Source of the DNA: Kingdonia uniflora
Taxonomy: Eukaryota; Streptophyta; Magnoliopsida; Ranunculales; Circaeasteraceae
DNA: 64,000 bases
NCBI GenBank assembly: GCA_014058105.1
Contig: JACGCM010002132.1
Span: 62,001 to 126,000, forward strand
Direction: 5' to 3'
Below the pieces are notes generated by a model that saw only the letters and a list, made by a program, of their open reading frames with translations, had not been told where the DNA came from and searched no databases. The first letter of the stretch is position 1; each line of letters opens with the position of its first letter. Position numbers and translations under genes: made by a program. This document shows positions 46,577 through 57,582 of this stretch, one piece after another.

Positions 46577-47305
46577 TGTAGGGGTAACTTCGTACGGAGG
46601 GGAAGTCGGCTCTTACACCATGAGATTTATCCTCAATCAAAGGGTACAAGTATACGATCAATAATATGACTAAGCTATTGGCAATATACTTGCGTGGAGG
46701 CCTAGAATGGGGCACTCCACGACCTATGATGAGGATTTTTATGAGTATTGATATTACTGTTGAGTAGACAAAGTTTCGAGTACTAGGTATATTACAAGGT
46801 GATCAAAGGTAAACTGCGAGGGTTCAGGGAAGAGATCTCGTAACCTCTCCTTAGTTCCCCTTCCCTCATATTTATAGAACATAGGTAGGGCTGAGTCACC
46901 ATGGGAGGTCACATTACAAGTGTACCCTCTGGGTATCAGGCGGGTATCCTAGAGTTGGTGTTGACGTCAGAAATGTCGGGTCTGGCACCGTGCTCTGACA
47001 CTGTAGCTATTGTTTATTATATCATTGTAGCTGTAAGGACCAACAACGCCGCCGTTATTATCTGGTGAGCTGGCAGTCTGACATGTCTGCCTTCGACCAT
47101 GTACGACTATGGTCAAAGTATTTTTAATGTGGAGTTCGCGTACTGACGGATCTGCCTTCATCTTCGAGGCTTAATCAAAGTCAAAGTTTGTGTAGTCTCA
47201 GAAGGATTATTTATGGATTGATTGGGCTTCGAGGTAATCAGGTAGGCTTCGATATGGCCTTCGAGTATTCGAGTGGAGCTAGAAGGCTGCGAGTAGGCTA
47301 CTACA
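46577..47305 (-). mobile_element. 5' LTR of the minus-strand gypsy element (729 bp)
   Basis: Read on the minus strand it starts TGTAGTAGCCTACTCG and ends CCCCTACA, adjoining the PBS. TATA box TATAAATA lies at 46869-46876 (minus). The bases outside it are TTACC (47306-47310), a candidate target duplication whose partner I could not find on the left, where the element is truncated. Length and start resemble the LTR at 32744-33474 (TGTAGTGGCTTA). Confidence 0.82.
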
Positions 47306-48233
47306 TTACCAAAATTGAGTGATGGAGACAAAATACAAAATTGGTGCTTGAAGCTTCTGCTGTTCCTTTGCTCTCTCTCTCTCTTGGAGATTCTCCCGCA
47401 ATGAAAAGTTGCGCCTTCGAGGAACTGATAAAAAACTGATGTGAGATATGTTCTTAGATGCTTAGAAAGAGAGAGAGAGAGAGATAGAGTACCTTGTGGG
47501 TGACGAAGAGTTGGGAGAGATGAAGAGTTGGAGAGAGGAAGAGTTGGCAGAGATAAATTCTCTGTATTCAAACCAATAAGACTTAACTACGCTACCTTTT
47601 ACGTGTTTTGTTGAACTACCCATAAGTGTGAGAGTTGAACAAATCTCGTCCGTCGATCTCGTTCTTTCCCAAAAATCTCAACCCCTCGTTATCTTTGAGA
47701 CAATAGCAAACTTGTCAATTTGAATTTGAGACAATGGCAAACTTGTCTATTTGAAAAACATTGGTGTGTAATGTAATATAGATTTGTGTTTGCTATATAT
47801 ACAGGTTCTTTTATAAGTATTTGTGTTTGTTATATATACAAGTTATTTCCTATATATTTGTGTTTGCTATAAATATATGTGGTGTTAGCGTTGGTGACAA
47901 AGGGGTGGTGATGGTGGTATTGGTAATGAATAGGTGGGGGTGTTTGCTTATAAACTGAGAGGAGTATTTTAGTATTTGTCTATTTTATTTCGATCTAACT
48001 GGCCAAAAAAAAACACTCCAAGGCATGTACTCAGATAGTGAATACCTCTAAGTGGACTCAGAGCCACTCAGACTCAGACTCAGACTCAGACTCAGACCCA
48101 CTCAGACACAAAAAAACAAACGGCCCATAGTCCCTAATCGTGAAAGTTAGGGACTGTTGCACCAAGACACGGCGAAAGCGAAAATTCCACAATTTCAACT
48201 TAAATCTCCCCGTAATCCTTCTCCCACAACTCT

Positions 48234-48455
48234 ATGCGACTGCACATAACGAAACGAAGCTTAGGTGTCTCTCAAAACAAACTGATGCCCTCTTTTCTAG
48301 CAGGTTCAATCTCTCTTTACGCAGGTTCAATCTCCTCAAAACTGAAACCCTCTCTTCTCCCCTTTCTTAAATTTTCTAATTTTAGGAGAAATCAAGCTCA
48401 GGTCTCAAATCACCAAATCACCAATTCCATTGCTCCGATCACCACATCCTTCCGT
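48234..48455 (+). CDS. Possible first exon with a transit-peptide-like sequence
   Basis: The ATG opens a frame MRLHITKRSLGVSQNKLMPS, then a Ser/Leu/Lys/Arg-rich run with almost no acidic residues (LKPSLLPFLKFSNFRRNQAQ). It reaches CACATCCTTCC/GTAGGT followed by a (CT)n run, a plausible donor. The composition fits an organelle-targeting N-terminus. No downstream exon is recognised (the next 900 bases only repeat TAAACCAGAGCAATG twice), so this may be a captured or abandoned first exon. Confidence 0.3.
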
Positions 48456-49216
48456 AGGTCTCTCTCTCTCTCTCTCTCTCTCTGTTACTGCAAGTTTAGG
48501 GTTTTCTCTTGTATATTGATTGGTTGATTTGGTAATGGGGGTAAGGTGATAATAGATGCCTTAGTGATTGGGAGTTTGAATTATGACTAATTCCTTTGGT
48601 AATTATGTAGTTCTAATTACCTTTGATTCAGTAATCTCTAGGTTTGTATGATATGGCAATGCATTTTTACATTGTTATGATATCTGATTTGATTGGGTTT
48701 CCTTGTTTGAGTTCTTTTTCAATTTAGGTTTTGTTGCTAAACCAGAGCAATGCATTATCCGTGGAATTGGTAAACCAGAGCAATGTCTCCTTTCTTAACT
48801 CCGATAACCACAAACAAAAGGAATCCAACTTAAATAAATTATGAGTTTTGTTTGTGATTGTAACATAAATTATGTTTTATGAAGCTCTCTTAGCTTATGT
48901 TGAATAATTGCAATAGTGGCGTTATTTCAGGAAGGCTAAATTTTTAACAATGATGGTGATGTAACTACACCTTACAAATTCTATATTTTTGGTGTTTTGG
49001 GGCAAACCATAGAGGTCAAAAGCTTTATGATCCAGAAGCGCATGGACCTCTCCATAAAGAGCATTTACAGTTTCTATTTGTCTAGGCAATAATAAAATAG
49101 GGCCAGAGAAATAATTCACCACGTGGGTTTATGGTCCCCCTGCTTGCCTCCAAAAAATATATATTAGCAGTTTCTGATATGTTTGAATTGGTCGTGCCAA
49201 GGAAAAGAAAAATAAT

Positions 49217-49292
49217 GTGAATCGAGATGGATTCAAACCGCCACTCTCTCACATTGTGAGTACTCTAAGCCTTTTGAGCTATAGATCCCTTC
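49217..49292 (-). repeat. tRNA-derived segment (SINE head or decayed tRNA)
   Basis: Minus strand: GGGATCTATAGCTCAAAAGG...CTCACAATGTGAG...GGTTTGAATCC, with A-box- and B-box-like promoters and an anticodon-arm-like hairpin. The acceptor stem does not pair well, so a working tRNA is unlikely. It may be a SINE head. No target duplication was identified. Confidence 0.4.
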
Positions 49293-50079
49293 CAAACTAG
49301 GCGTTTACCCAAGATTACAAACAAAACTCAATTAAACAATCTCCATGATCAAACCTCTATTTGAGAGAACTTCAAGACTAGAGTAGTTATTGTAATACAT
49401 CAGATGAAACAATTAAACATTATCTTGTACAAGTTGTAAGCCACTACTGGCCCAAAGTGGGAAAAATGTAGCCATCCACTTTAAGTACTTGGCAACAAAA
49501 AAATGTATAGTAAGTAGTAGATAAGAAAGGGACCATATTGCTCGTAAACCAAAATTGATACCTCATGAAGGTCATATCAACCACGAGGCACAATAGTATA
49601 TATAAATCTTAACAATTGTGGAAATTAACACCCAAATAAAGTATAATTTCATAACATGAGTATAAATATCTAGAAGTTGGGATAACATACCTACAAAATA
49701 TTACTCGGCACATAGTATAGTAAATAATTATACTCGCATACACCAAGAATGAACCATACCTGAAAGGACAAATGGACTCTTGCAACCAACATTTCGTCCA
49801 AAAAGAATATCAATGCCAATCTATCATGCACTATACACATTTACACTATGTTTAATTGAAATTGGATCACTCACCAAAGCTTCAAATCTTGAATCCCTCA
49901 AACTCTCAAAATATGAAATTGGAATTAGGTTTATGAAATTCTCGATTGATTCAACTTGAGGATTAATTTTCCCTGAATTCCCTATTTTCTCAAAAAATCT
50001 TAAGCCCTAAAAATAATTTTAGAAGAGGTGAAATAGAAAATAAAACAAAGGTCTTTTATAAGAAAACTAAAAATCCCAT

Positions 50080-50210
50080 GCTCTATTCGAGAAGAGTGGG
50101 TTATGACTGTTCTCTTCGATCAGGATCAAGTCTATTCGAATAGAGCAAAAGTCTATTCGAGCAAAGATGGTTCTACCAGGTCTATTCGAGCAGAACAAAA
50201 GTCTGTTATA
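50080..50210. repeat. TATTCGA-type motif cluster 2
   Basis: Repeated GTCTATTCGA(A/G)(T/C)AGA..AAAAGTCTATTCGAGCA motifs, similar to the cluster at 38370-38560. Confidence 0.5.
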
Positions 50211-50449
50211 GCAGAAACCTATTTTCATAAAAAAAAATATACTTCTTTTGGTCATTTTGTAAAATACTAATGGGCTAGAGTCTTTGAGGGAAGAGGCACA
50301 AAATAAACGTACCTGTTCAGTGTCAGTCTAGCTGTAGTCGCTCCACATGCACTCTTTGACGATGAAAAACTATGAGATAGTACTAACACCTATTTCAAAC
50401 ACGAAATTAAACCAATAGCTAATATGGATGTTTCACATTGAACCCGATT

Positions 50450-51960
50450 GAGCTTATACAGAGTTTGAAACTTTGGTTGAGAACTCTCAGCTGTGTGATT
50501 TTGATCCCCATAGAAATGTTTGTACCGCCAAGAAGGGTAGCTTATATGAGGTGAGTGAGAAAACAACCATAAAAGGTCAATTAGATAATCTTACCCGAAA
50601 AATTGAGGCAATGAATTTTAATCAATCTAAGGGTAGCGTGAACCAAGTTTAGCAACTGGGTTGCACGGTTTGTTATGATGTTACCCATGTGACTCAGATA
50701 TGTCCCATGTTCAATGAAATGAATAACAATGAAGAGCAAGTGAATGTTTTGAATAATACCTACAAGAAGCCATTTAACCCATACAAGCCAACTTGGCAAA
50801 ACCACCCAATTTTTTTTATAGAAGAACAACTAACCCAGTTATGGTTTTGGAGAGTTACTAACCTTAGTTCATAATTTATCCAGGAATTCCCATTCTCAGT
50901 CTTATCCCCAGGAATCTCTACAATCTTTTCAGTCATTCAAACAGTTCCCCACCCAAACCATCTTTGGAAGACACATTTTCTCTCTTCATGCAACAAATGA
51001 TGCAATTCAAACAACAGACATTGGTGAATCTAAATTCTACATCGCAATCTATCTATAATCAAGAGACCCAGATAGGACAATTGGCAAATGCATTGAGTAA
51101 GAGACCACTAGGTAAACTACCTCGCCAACCTGTATCTAATCTGAAAGGACCACCAGGGTTTGATTCTAACTCAATCCCTAAACATCTTAATTCCATTACC
51201 ACTCTTTAAAGTGGTAGATAAATTGATAACCAAGTTGAAATGCCTAGGGTTGAGCCAATACCAGTTGTTATTGTGGATGAGATAGGTACGAGTGAATCAA
51301 TTGTAGTAAACAACCATGAACCTTCTAAGAAATCTAATGAGTTGTCTACCTTCCCCGTTTCTGTACCAAATGCATGTTTTGAGCCAAAAGTACCTTATCT
51401 ACAGTGCCTTCTTCTGGGTAATAGAAGGATTCAATTTAATGAGATATTAAATACATTTAAGCAAGTTCATATAAAAATCTAGTACTCGATGCCATCATGT
51501 TTATCCCTGTGTATGCCAAATTTCTTAAATATGCAAGTACTAGGAAAAGGAAAATCAATGTTCACAAGAAAGTCTTCTTGACTGAAACATTTACCCATCC
51601 TAAGCTTCGAGATCCTGGAAGCCTAACCATCCCTTGTAAAATTGGAGATCACAAAGTGGATATGGCATTACTCGACTTGGGGGCTAGTATGATTGTCTTA
51701 CCTTACTCAGTTTATAAAGAATTAGGACTTGGAGAACTCGAACCTACCTGAATGATACTTTAATTAGCTGACACGTCAATGCGATACCCACGTGGTATCC
51801 CTGAGGATATTTTCATCAAGGTCTATACTCCCATTTTCTATTTAGACTTTGTTGTTTTGGACACAGAAATTGTCACAAATCCTAGCTGTGAGATTCTCGT
51901 CATATTGGGTTTCCCTTTCTTTTCTACTACTCATTGGTCAGGTATACACGATACTCACAA
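50450..51960 (+). pseudogene. Athila-like gag C-terminus and protease fragment
   Basis: Plus-strand remains of a Ty3/gypsy element of Athila type. Gag part: GSLYEVSEKTTIKGQLDNLT, a knuckle CTVCYDVTHVTQICP near 50665-50710, the YKKPFNPYKPTWQNHPIF block, and NQETQIGQLANALSKRPLGK, then LPRQPV near 51050-51130. Protease part: KKVFLTETF, FRDPGSLTIPC-like RDPGSLTIPCKIGDHKVDMA, LLDLGASMIVLPYSVYKELG near 51665-51730. After a stop it continues with PRGIPEDIFIKVYTP...VVLDTE...VILGFPFF to 51930. The catalytic Asp sits in LDLGAS, the usual Athila variant of DTG. Stops and frame changes are at about 50652, 50872, 51209, 51480 and 51751. No RT follows. Confidence 0.82.
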
Positions 51961-51969
51961 TGAATAATA

Positions 51970-52428
51970 AATTAATATTTGGGATTTTTCTATAAGCAAC
52001 CTTAAATAACACATTACAAAAGAAAAAATTTGCAGTCCGAGGAGACTGCTTACTCATGAGAAGAACTACGAGAAGCTATGGTTTTGTATATACACGTAAG
52101 AGTTTAAGCACAAGAGGTCTCTCATGGATCATATAAGGGCATTCAGTGGAGGACACATTGCATATAGTACTACTACGAGGTTATACTGAGGAAAAGATGA
52201 TGATGAAGATGACGACAATGAAGAACAAGGAAATAGAGGGAATGGATTTGTGTACTACTAAGTGTAAGATGTTTTAGTTTCCTTGCTAATTAAATTCAGT
52301 TTATGTGTTAGTGTTTAGGAGTGAAATTGTAAATGAGTTGCTTATATAGTAAAAGTGTTAAAGACTAGTTACTCACTTACTCTTATGTTATCCCCTCTGA
52401 GGCTTCACTTTGATCATAGTTGCAACTA
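51970..52428. other. Stretch without a gene
   Basis: Short acidic GATGATGATGAAGATGACGAC run near 52195-52230; nothing else recognisable. Confidence 0.45.
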
Positions 52429-52440
52429 ATATTGGGTTTT

Positions 52441-52569
52441 TCTACCATTGGGCTCTTGGCTTTTCCACCTAGAGAGAGGTCGTGGGTTTGAAACCTCATG
52501 GGGTTGGAAACTCAAGGTTACGGATCCCTATTTAAAACTGGCTTGCCTTGCAAAAATAAATAAATATAT
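52441..52569 (+). mobile_element. SINE with 12 bp target duplication
   Basis: A 129-base tRNA-derived element with an A-box-like start (TGGGCTCTTGG), box B GTGGGTTTGAAACC and a tail AAAAATAAATAAATATAT. Both sides carry ATATTGGGTTTT (52429-52440 and 52570-52581), a perfect 12-base duplication typical of LINE-driven insertion. It is likely transcribed by Pol III when intact. Confidence 0.85.
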
Positions 52570-52581
52570 ATATTGGGTTTT

Positions 52582-53190
52582 GCTGAGTTATTGGTATCAG
52601 TGGACCTATAAATAGTTTATTCTAGCCATATAAGTCATGACTTAAAACTCTGATGTATCAGATTGTTTGATATCTTCGATTGGAAACCTAATTAGTAAAT
52701 ATAACTACTAGAGCGAAGCTGGAAAAAGAGGTCCTTTATAGACAAAAAAGTTAATACTAGTATGATTTTGGCGCGGAGATCACGGGGCAAATAACTACAG
52801 TCAGAGCGAGTCGACTTCCAATGCTATATCGATCTGACTTCTCACTCACAAAATGCTACCAAATGGGGTGGAAGGCGGAGGACTGGGGCCACTTTGGCAA
52901 AGCTCTTTCTATTGGTATATATCAGTCTTCACTGCCTTTGTATCTTCAAAAACTTTTCTCATAAAAGTATTATGAAAGTAGTAGTTGAATATGAAACTAT
53001 GGTCTGATTATCGAATTAGATTCAAGTGAAAATTAGAGAGCTCAGATGATGCTTAACGTTCCCTTGAGTTTACTTATTAGTGGTAATACATAGACTGATA
53101 GAAAATCTCATAATGGTTTACACAATTTATGTAATTTGGACCATAAACTCTTATCTCTAAACATTGTTTGTACTAAAACATTGAAGAAGA
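52582..53190. other. Stretch without a gene
   Basis: AT-rich; no frame with recognisable content. Confidence 0.45.
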
Positions 53191-54170
53191 AATAGCTCTT
53201 TTTGCCTGAATCTTTAAGCAAATGTTTCGTCATTCTAGACGAGTTGCTAATCGAGGAAATTATGACAAAAGTGATAGTTTAAAGGGAGTTGAGAAATTTT
53301 GTGGAAGAGACAAATATAATAAGAGTGAGATTGAGTGTTATAAATATAGGGGTCGTGGCCATATAGTGTCTGAGTAAGGGAAAGAGGTTAAAATTTGATA
53401 ACTCCCAATCTTCTGATTATAATTTTGACTATGATAAAAGTGAAGGCAGTTTTAGATTTAAGACTAAAGAAAACACTACGAACTTTTGTGCATTTACTGG
53501 TAGGATAGAGGAAGCCATATCTCTTGCTTCATATGACTTTGATTCAGTATTTGAGTCCGATTTAATTACTCTTGAGGATCAATATTGCGAGTTGTATGCT
53601 GAGAGCATCAAAATTCTAAAGGGAAATAAATAATTCAAGATTGAAGTGGAAAATCTTAAATCCAGAAATGTTTTACTTGAAAATAAGTGCAATGAGGACT
53701 CGTCAAGTCTGATAAAGGTGAATCGTGATTTGAAAAGAGTGAAGAATGAGAATAAGGTCATTAAATCAAATTGTGATGATTTATCTGCACATGAGAAGTT
53801 TCTCACTAGTCAAATTTCTAAGTTGGAACAAGATCTTTTTAAGTCTATGAGTAAGCTCAAAGGTTTTATTAATGCTACCGATAGTTTGGGCAAACTACTT
53901 GAAAGTGGAAAACCATTTGGTGAGAAGTATGGTCTTGGATTTGATTTGACTAAGCCGTATGCTTCAAAATCATTATTTGTCAGAAGTTCTACTTCTCTAG
54001 TTAGCCATGATCATTCTACCATCTTATTTCGTGGTACAAGGAGGGTTCCCCAAAGAACTCATTCCTGTCATTGGCCATCTCATTCAAAGTTTAGACATTC
54101 TTCTAGCGTTTCTACCATTTGGAACATTGTGCCCAATTCTCCAAAATCAATTTCACCTCTGCAGTTTTAA
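53190..54170 (+). pseudogene. Ty1/copia gag C-terminal fragment
   Basis: Begins with EEEIALFA near 53185, a basic stretch, and a damaged zinc knuckle ECYKYRGRGHIVSE (53335-53375): the second Cys is Tyr and the last Cys is a stop. A spacer with ASYDFDSVFESDLITLEDQY follows (53530-53585). Then comes the coiled-coil segment 53646-53900 (NLKSRNVLLENKCNEDSSSL, then HEKFLTSQISKLEQDLFKSM) and GLGFD. This order is characteristic of Copia elements of the SIRE/Maximus or related type. Integrase and RT are absent. Stops are at 53376, 53397 and 53632. Confidence 0.75.
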
Positions 54171-54174
54171 AGAA

Positions 54175-54840
54175 TTTGGGTTATAAAGGATGACTCGAGA
54201 GGTCAAGTCGGTAGTTTTTTGTGCCGAATAATCTTCTTTTTATTGTAGCTTTAAAACGTGCTTTAAACAAGTATCCTTGTCGATTATAAGCTTCAATCAG
54301 TTATGTACATTTTTGTTTCAAAAAAGATAAAAGAAAAAAAGAAAAAAATGGGGTAATCGAGAATGTTTTCATTTAATTGAGCATTTTTTGTTTGCAAGGG
54401 ACATGGTAGTTAATTGTTATATATGTACTTATTGTGGCTTAATTACTTGTTATAGACATTCTTATATGATGTGCTTAACTTAGTGATATGCAACTATAGA
54501 CACCACATCTCCCTCTTATATATTACAATGAGGACACATCGTGTTTTTATCTCCTTACCTGTGTTTCTTATTTATTGATGAGTTAAAGTCTATTTTACTT
54601 TCACTCCACCTTTCATCACTAGTGTATAATTTTTTTTATTTTTTTTATGAAGAATCATGTGAGGGGGAGTGAACTCTTGATAAAAGTAGAGTTTTCGATA
54701 ATGGAATAAAGCCTTCCATCCAACTCATATTTATAAGAAAAATTACAAGATTTTCAGGGAGATATATGTCAAAAAGTGCTTTGGGAGACATGTGGAGAAA
54801 AAGGAAAGAGGGGAGTAATATATATATATATGGATCCAGG
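54175..54840. other. Stretch without a gene, between copia remnant and MULE
   Basis: Contains an A-rich run (54318-54350) and GAGGGGGAGTGAAC at 54661-54674, which resembles a copia polypurine tract. It could mark the 3' end of the copia remnant, but no LTR pair is found. Confidence 0.4.
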
Positions 54841-55570
54841 TACACGCCCCCTTATGACACGGTTCATACACTGAAGAGGATACTTCCATTTGGCTTGATG
54901 GAGGGTCTAGATGAGAAGTGGTAGGCAACCTTTGCCAATAAGACAGATGATGTGGCGATGGAAGCATGATGTGGCGAGTGGTGACGTATCATATTAAAAT
55001 CCAAAAGGTATAAAGCTAAATCATTTGATAGTAAAACCATCTCTTTAATTATTACCTTTTTCTCTTAAATTATTACCTCTCTCTCTCTCTCTCTTAATTC
55101 ATCTCTATCATCCGTAACGAATCAGTTTGTCTTTGCTTCCCCAGAACGGTATGATTCATCTCTGTCATCCATAGCAAATCTATTTCTTGTTTTAAACGTT
55201 GTGTGTGGTTTCTTGAAAGGTACGATTGCAAAACCTCAATGTTTATAGTATAGTACCAATTTGTTGTTTTGAGTGGTTGATCATCTAGCAATTTGTTGAA
55301 TGTTTATAGTAGCAATATAGTAGAGTAGTAATTTGTTGCTTTGAATGTTTATAGTAGAGTAGCAATTTGATGTTTCTTATGGAAAACCTAACCCTAAAAT
55401 CTAAATCAATAAACCAATCCCCATATTTCAAATGGTTGATCATCTAGAGTAGGAATTTGTTGTTTTGAATTTGTTTTTTGGGTGAAAGGGATGTTTCATT
55501 ATGGGTAGATTCAAACCTAAGATTTTATTTACAGTTTCGGTTAGGGTATTTAAAAAATATAAGAGTTTGG
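54841..55570 (+). repeat. MULE left terminal inverted repeat
   Basis: Its reverse complement matches the right side: CATACACTGAAGAGGATA(C/T)TT at 54868 pairs with 63640-63659, and GATGATGTGGCGATGGAAG at 54945 pairs with 63550-63585. The CT run and the GATGTTT(C/CC)..TTATGGGT(A/T)GATTC(A/G)AACCTA block at 55488-55530 pair with 62320-62360. Similarity is roughly 75-85 percent with indels. The outermost bases and the 9-base target duplication could not be fixed. Confidence 0.75.
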
Positions 55571-56029
55571 GGGAAAACTGGTAACTTAAGCTGTATTTTG
55601 AACCACAATCTTCATTGTTTATTTCTAGTTGTGTAATGTATGTTAGTTAGAAACCACAATCTGAACTTGTTTTATTGATTTGGTAGATAAGGTAAATTTA
55701 TATCTAAAGTAGTTTTGGTTTAATAATTTATGAAAACTCTAGTTTTGATGTGTACTTTGCAAATACCTTACTATCATTAGGAATAAGTAGTCTTTACAGT
55801 AGTAAATGGGTGATTGGGATGGTCAAATGGTGTTTCATTGCAGTGGTTCCAAAACTGTGAGTTTCGGTATATGGTTATCGAAAAATGTAGTTTTGGAAAT
55901 CTATAGCAAAACAGATGAGTTTCGGAATTGTTTTTTGAAATAATAAAATGTTGCCCCATTTCCACAGTTTTTGGTTTGAGGTATATTTTTTCTCTGTAAT
56001 GATCTTCATGTATGTTTGTGGCAGAGAAA

Positions 56030-57104
56030 ATGGTGAAGATAAGGGGAGGCAAGTAGAAGACCAAAGGAAGCGATGATCCTCCACAAGAAGAATCGAAGAT
56101 AGATAAAATCGAAGATGTGATCGTGGAACCCCCAATTAAGAACAAACTAAAACTGAAAGGCAAGGGGAAGGATGATGTGATAGAGGAACCTCCAATTGTT
56201 AAAAAGACCCTTAAGGATGTAGGGACGGGGAAAGATGTTGTGGTTGATAGTCCTATCTCCAAAGACAGTAAAAAGTTAAATATGCAGTGGTAAAAGGTAG
56301 TTGTTGTTCCTGCGCTTACAAGATGTAAATCAAAGAAACTAGCTGAGAAGAAAACTATGGAAAAGGCAATAGTAAGGAAACCCCAATAGACACGATCAAC
56401 TAGGAAGGCTGCAGAGGAAAGTTGTACTAAATCCATGGATGTTGAAGGTGTTATCAATCCTATGAGGAAGAAATGAAAGGTGGTTATCGAGCATCGTAGT
56501 AAGGGCAAAGCAGATAGTGAGCCTGCGGTGAAATTATGCGCAGAGTATGCTGGCTCTGAAGAGGTGGATGAACTCCTGCAGAAGCTTGAAGATCATGGTT
56601 GTGGTCAGCCGATGGATGTGAAGTGTGGTGGTAGTGCTATATTACAACTACTATTGGAAGATGAGCATGGCGTAGACATGGCTGAGAATGTTAATTAAGA
56701 CGTATTTACGGGTATGGATGAGGACAGACATGGAGAAGAAGTTAGCCAAACCAATGAAAATGTCCCTATAAATCATGGAGATACTATTGAAATTCCTTTC
56801 GAACTTGACGATGGGAACGCTGGGAATGAAACTAACGAAGAAGGAAATGTGGGTGAAGCTGCAGAAGGGAATACAAATGAAGAAGATAATCCTTTTGAGT
56901 TTGGCAATGGGGACAGCAGGGGTTGATGGGAGTTCAAATACTTTGGCAAGTGTGATTCCGAGCCAAGAAAATGAGATTGCTGAGGTGGGCAACCTGTTCT
57001 ACTAGTTTTGCCAACTGTTCCTGTTTTGGACTTATAGCCCGCAGACCCCAGTATACTTACGGCGTGGAAGTACCAAAGAGAAAATGTATATCTGAATTAA
57101 AAGG
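56030..57104 (+). pseudogene. PMD gene, N-terminal lysine/glutamate-rich exon(s)
   Basis: The ATG at 56030 opens MVKIRGGK, then TAG. The same frame continues, broken by stops (56054, 56291, 56386, 56474), with repeats of the type DVI(V/E)EPPI.K: EDVIVEPPIKNK, DDVIEEPPIVKK, DVVVDSPISK. A less damaged stretch follows (56480-56695: MVIEHRSKGKADSEPAVKLC, GSEEVDELLQKLEDHG), then an acidic part (56714-56926). The last piece GVEVPKRKCISELKG ends at a GTAATA donor at 57104. It is probably a nuclear, disordered N-terminal region. Assignment to the PMD gene rests on position and splicing only. Confidence 0.5.
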
Positions 57105-57582
57105 TAATAATTATTTACGCACTTCTATTATTATTACCATTACATTTGATAGAGAGATTGATTACAGTTATATAGGTTGTTGAACAGTTATGGAAGTCAG
57201 TTTGGTGCAGGTTACTAGTTTCAAAATGTTCCAACCGAAACTTGATTAGTTAAAAAAAACAAAAAACAAAATCAAATTAGTTTCAGTCAGCATGCCTGAA
57301 GTGGCACATTTGTTTTTAACCTGGTACACATTAATTTTTTTAATACTCAAGAATAATGGTTTGTACTTCTTCAATTCCTTAATTTTCTTTTGTAGTTTCA
57401 AAACTCCTCTAGTATCGGTACAGATTTTTGAAATTCCTCTTGTTTCTTTAAGTGTGTTCCAAAACTAATTAATGATCCTTGAGAGTACTGTGTATTATAA
57501 CAATAGGGTTAATGTAATTTTCATAAACCCATAATCAATTTAAGTTGTAATATTGTTCTGATAATAAATTCATTTCTTTATG

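Larger units (their letters stand above)
47311..50440. other. Stretch without a firm gene
   Basis: Contains GA/CT runs (47377-47390, 47468-47484, 48464-48482), an (ACTCAG)n-like run at 48060-48105, a possible first exon at 48234-48455, a tRNA-like segment at 49217-49292 and a TATTCGA cluster at 50080-50210. The rest shows only short frames. Confidence 0.5.

Noticed and set aside
47158..47571. Minus-strand 137-codon ORF across the gypsy LTR end
   Set aside because: Runs through the LTR boundary and GA-rich repeats; translation is low-complexity (SLSLSLS).
49217..49292. A functional tRNA gene on the minus strand
   Set aside because: Promoter boxes and an anticodon-like hairpin are present, but acceptor stem pairing is poor; kept only as a tRNA-derived repeat.
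55777..56508. Minus-strand 243-codon ORF in the MULE
   Set aside because: It is the shadow of the lysine/glutamate-rich plus-strand region (translations rich in Phe/Ser/Leu); no domain is seen. It is the longest such frame, so it should be reconsidered if transcripts exist.
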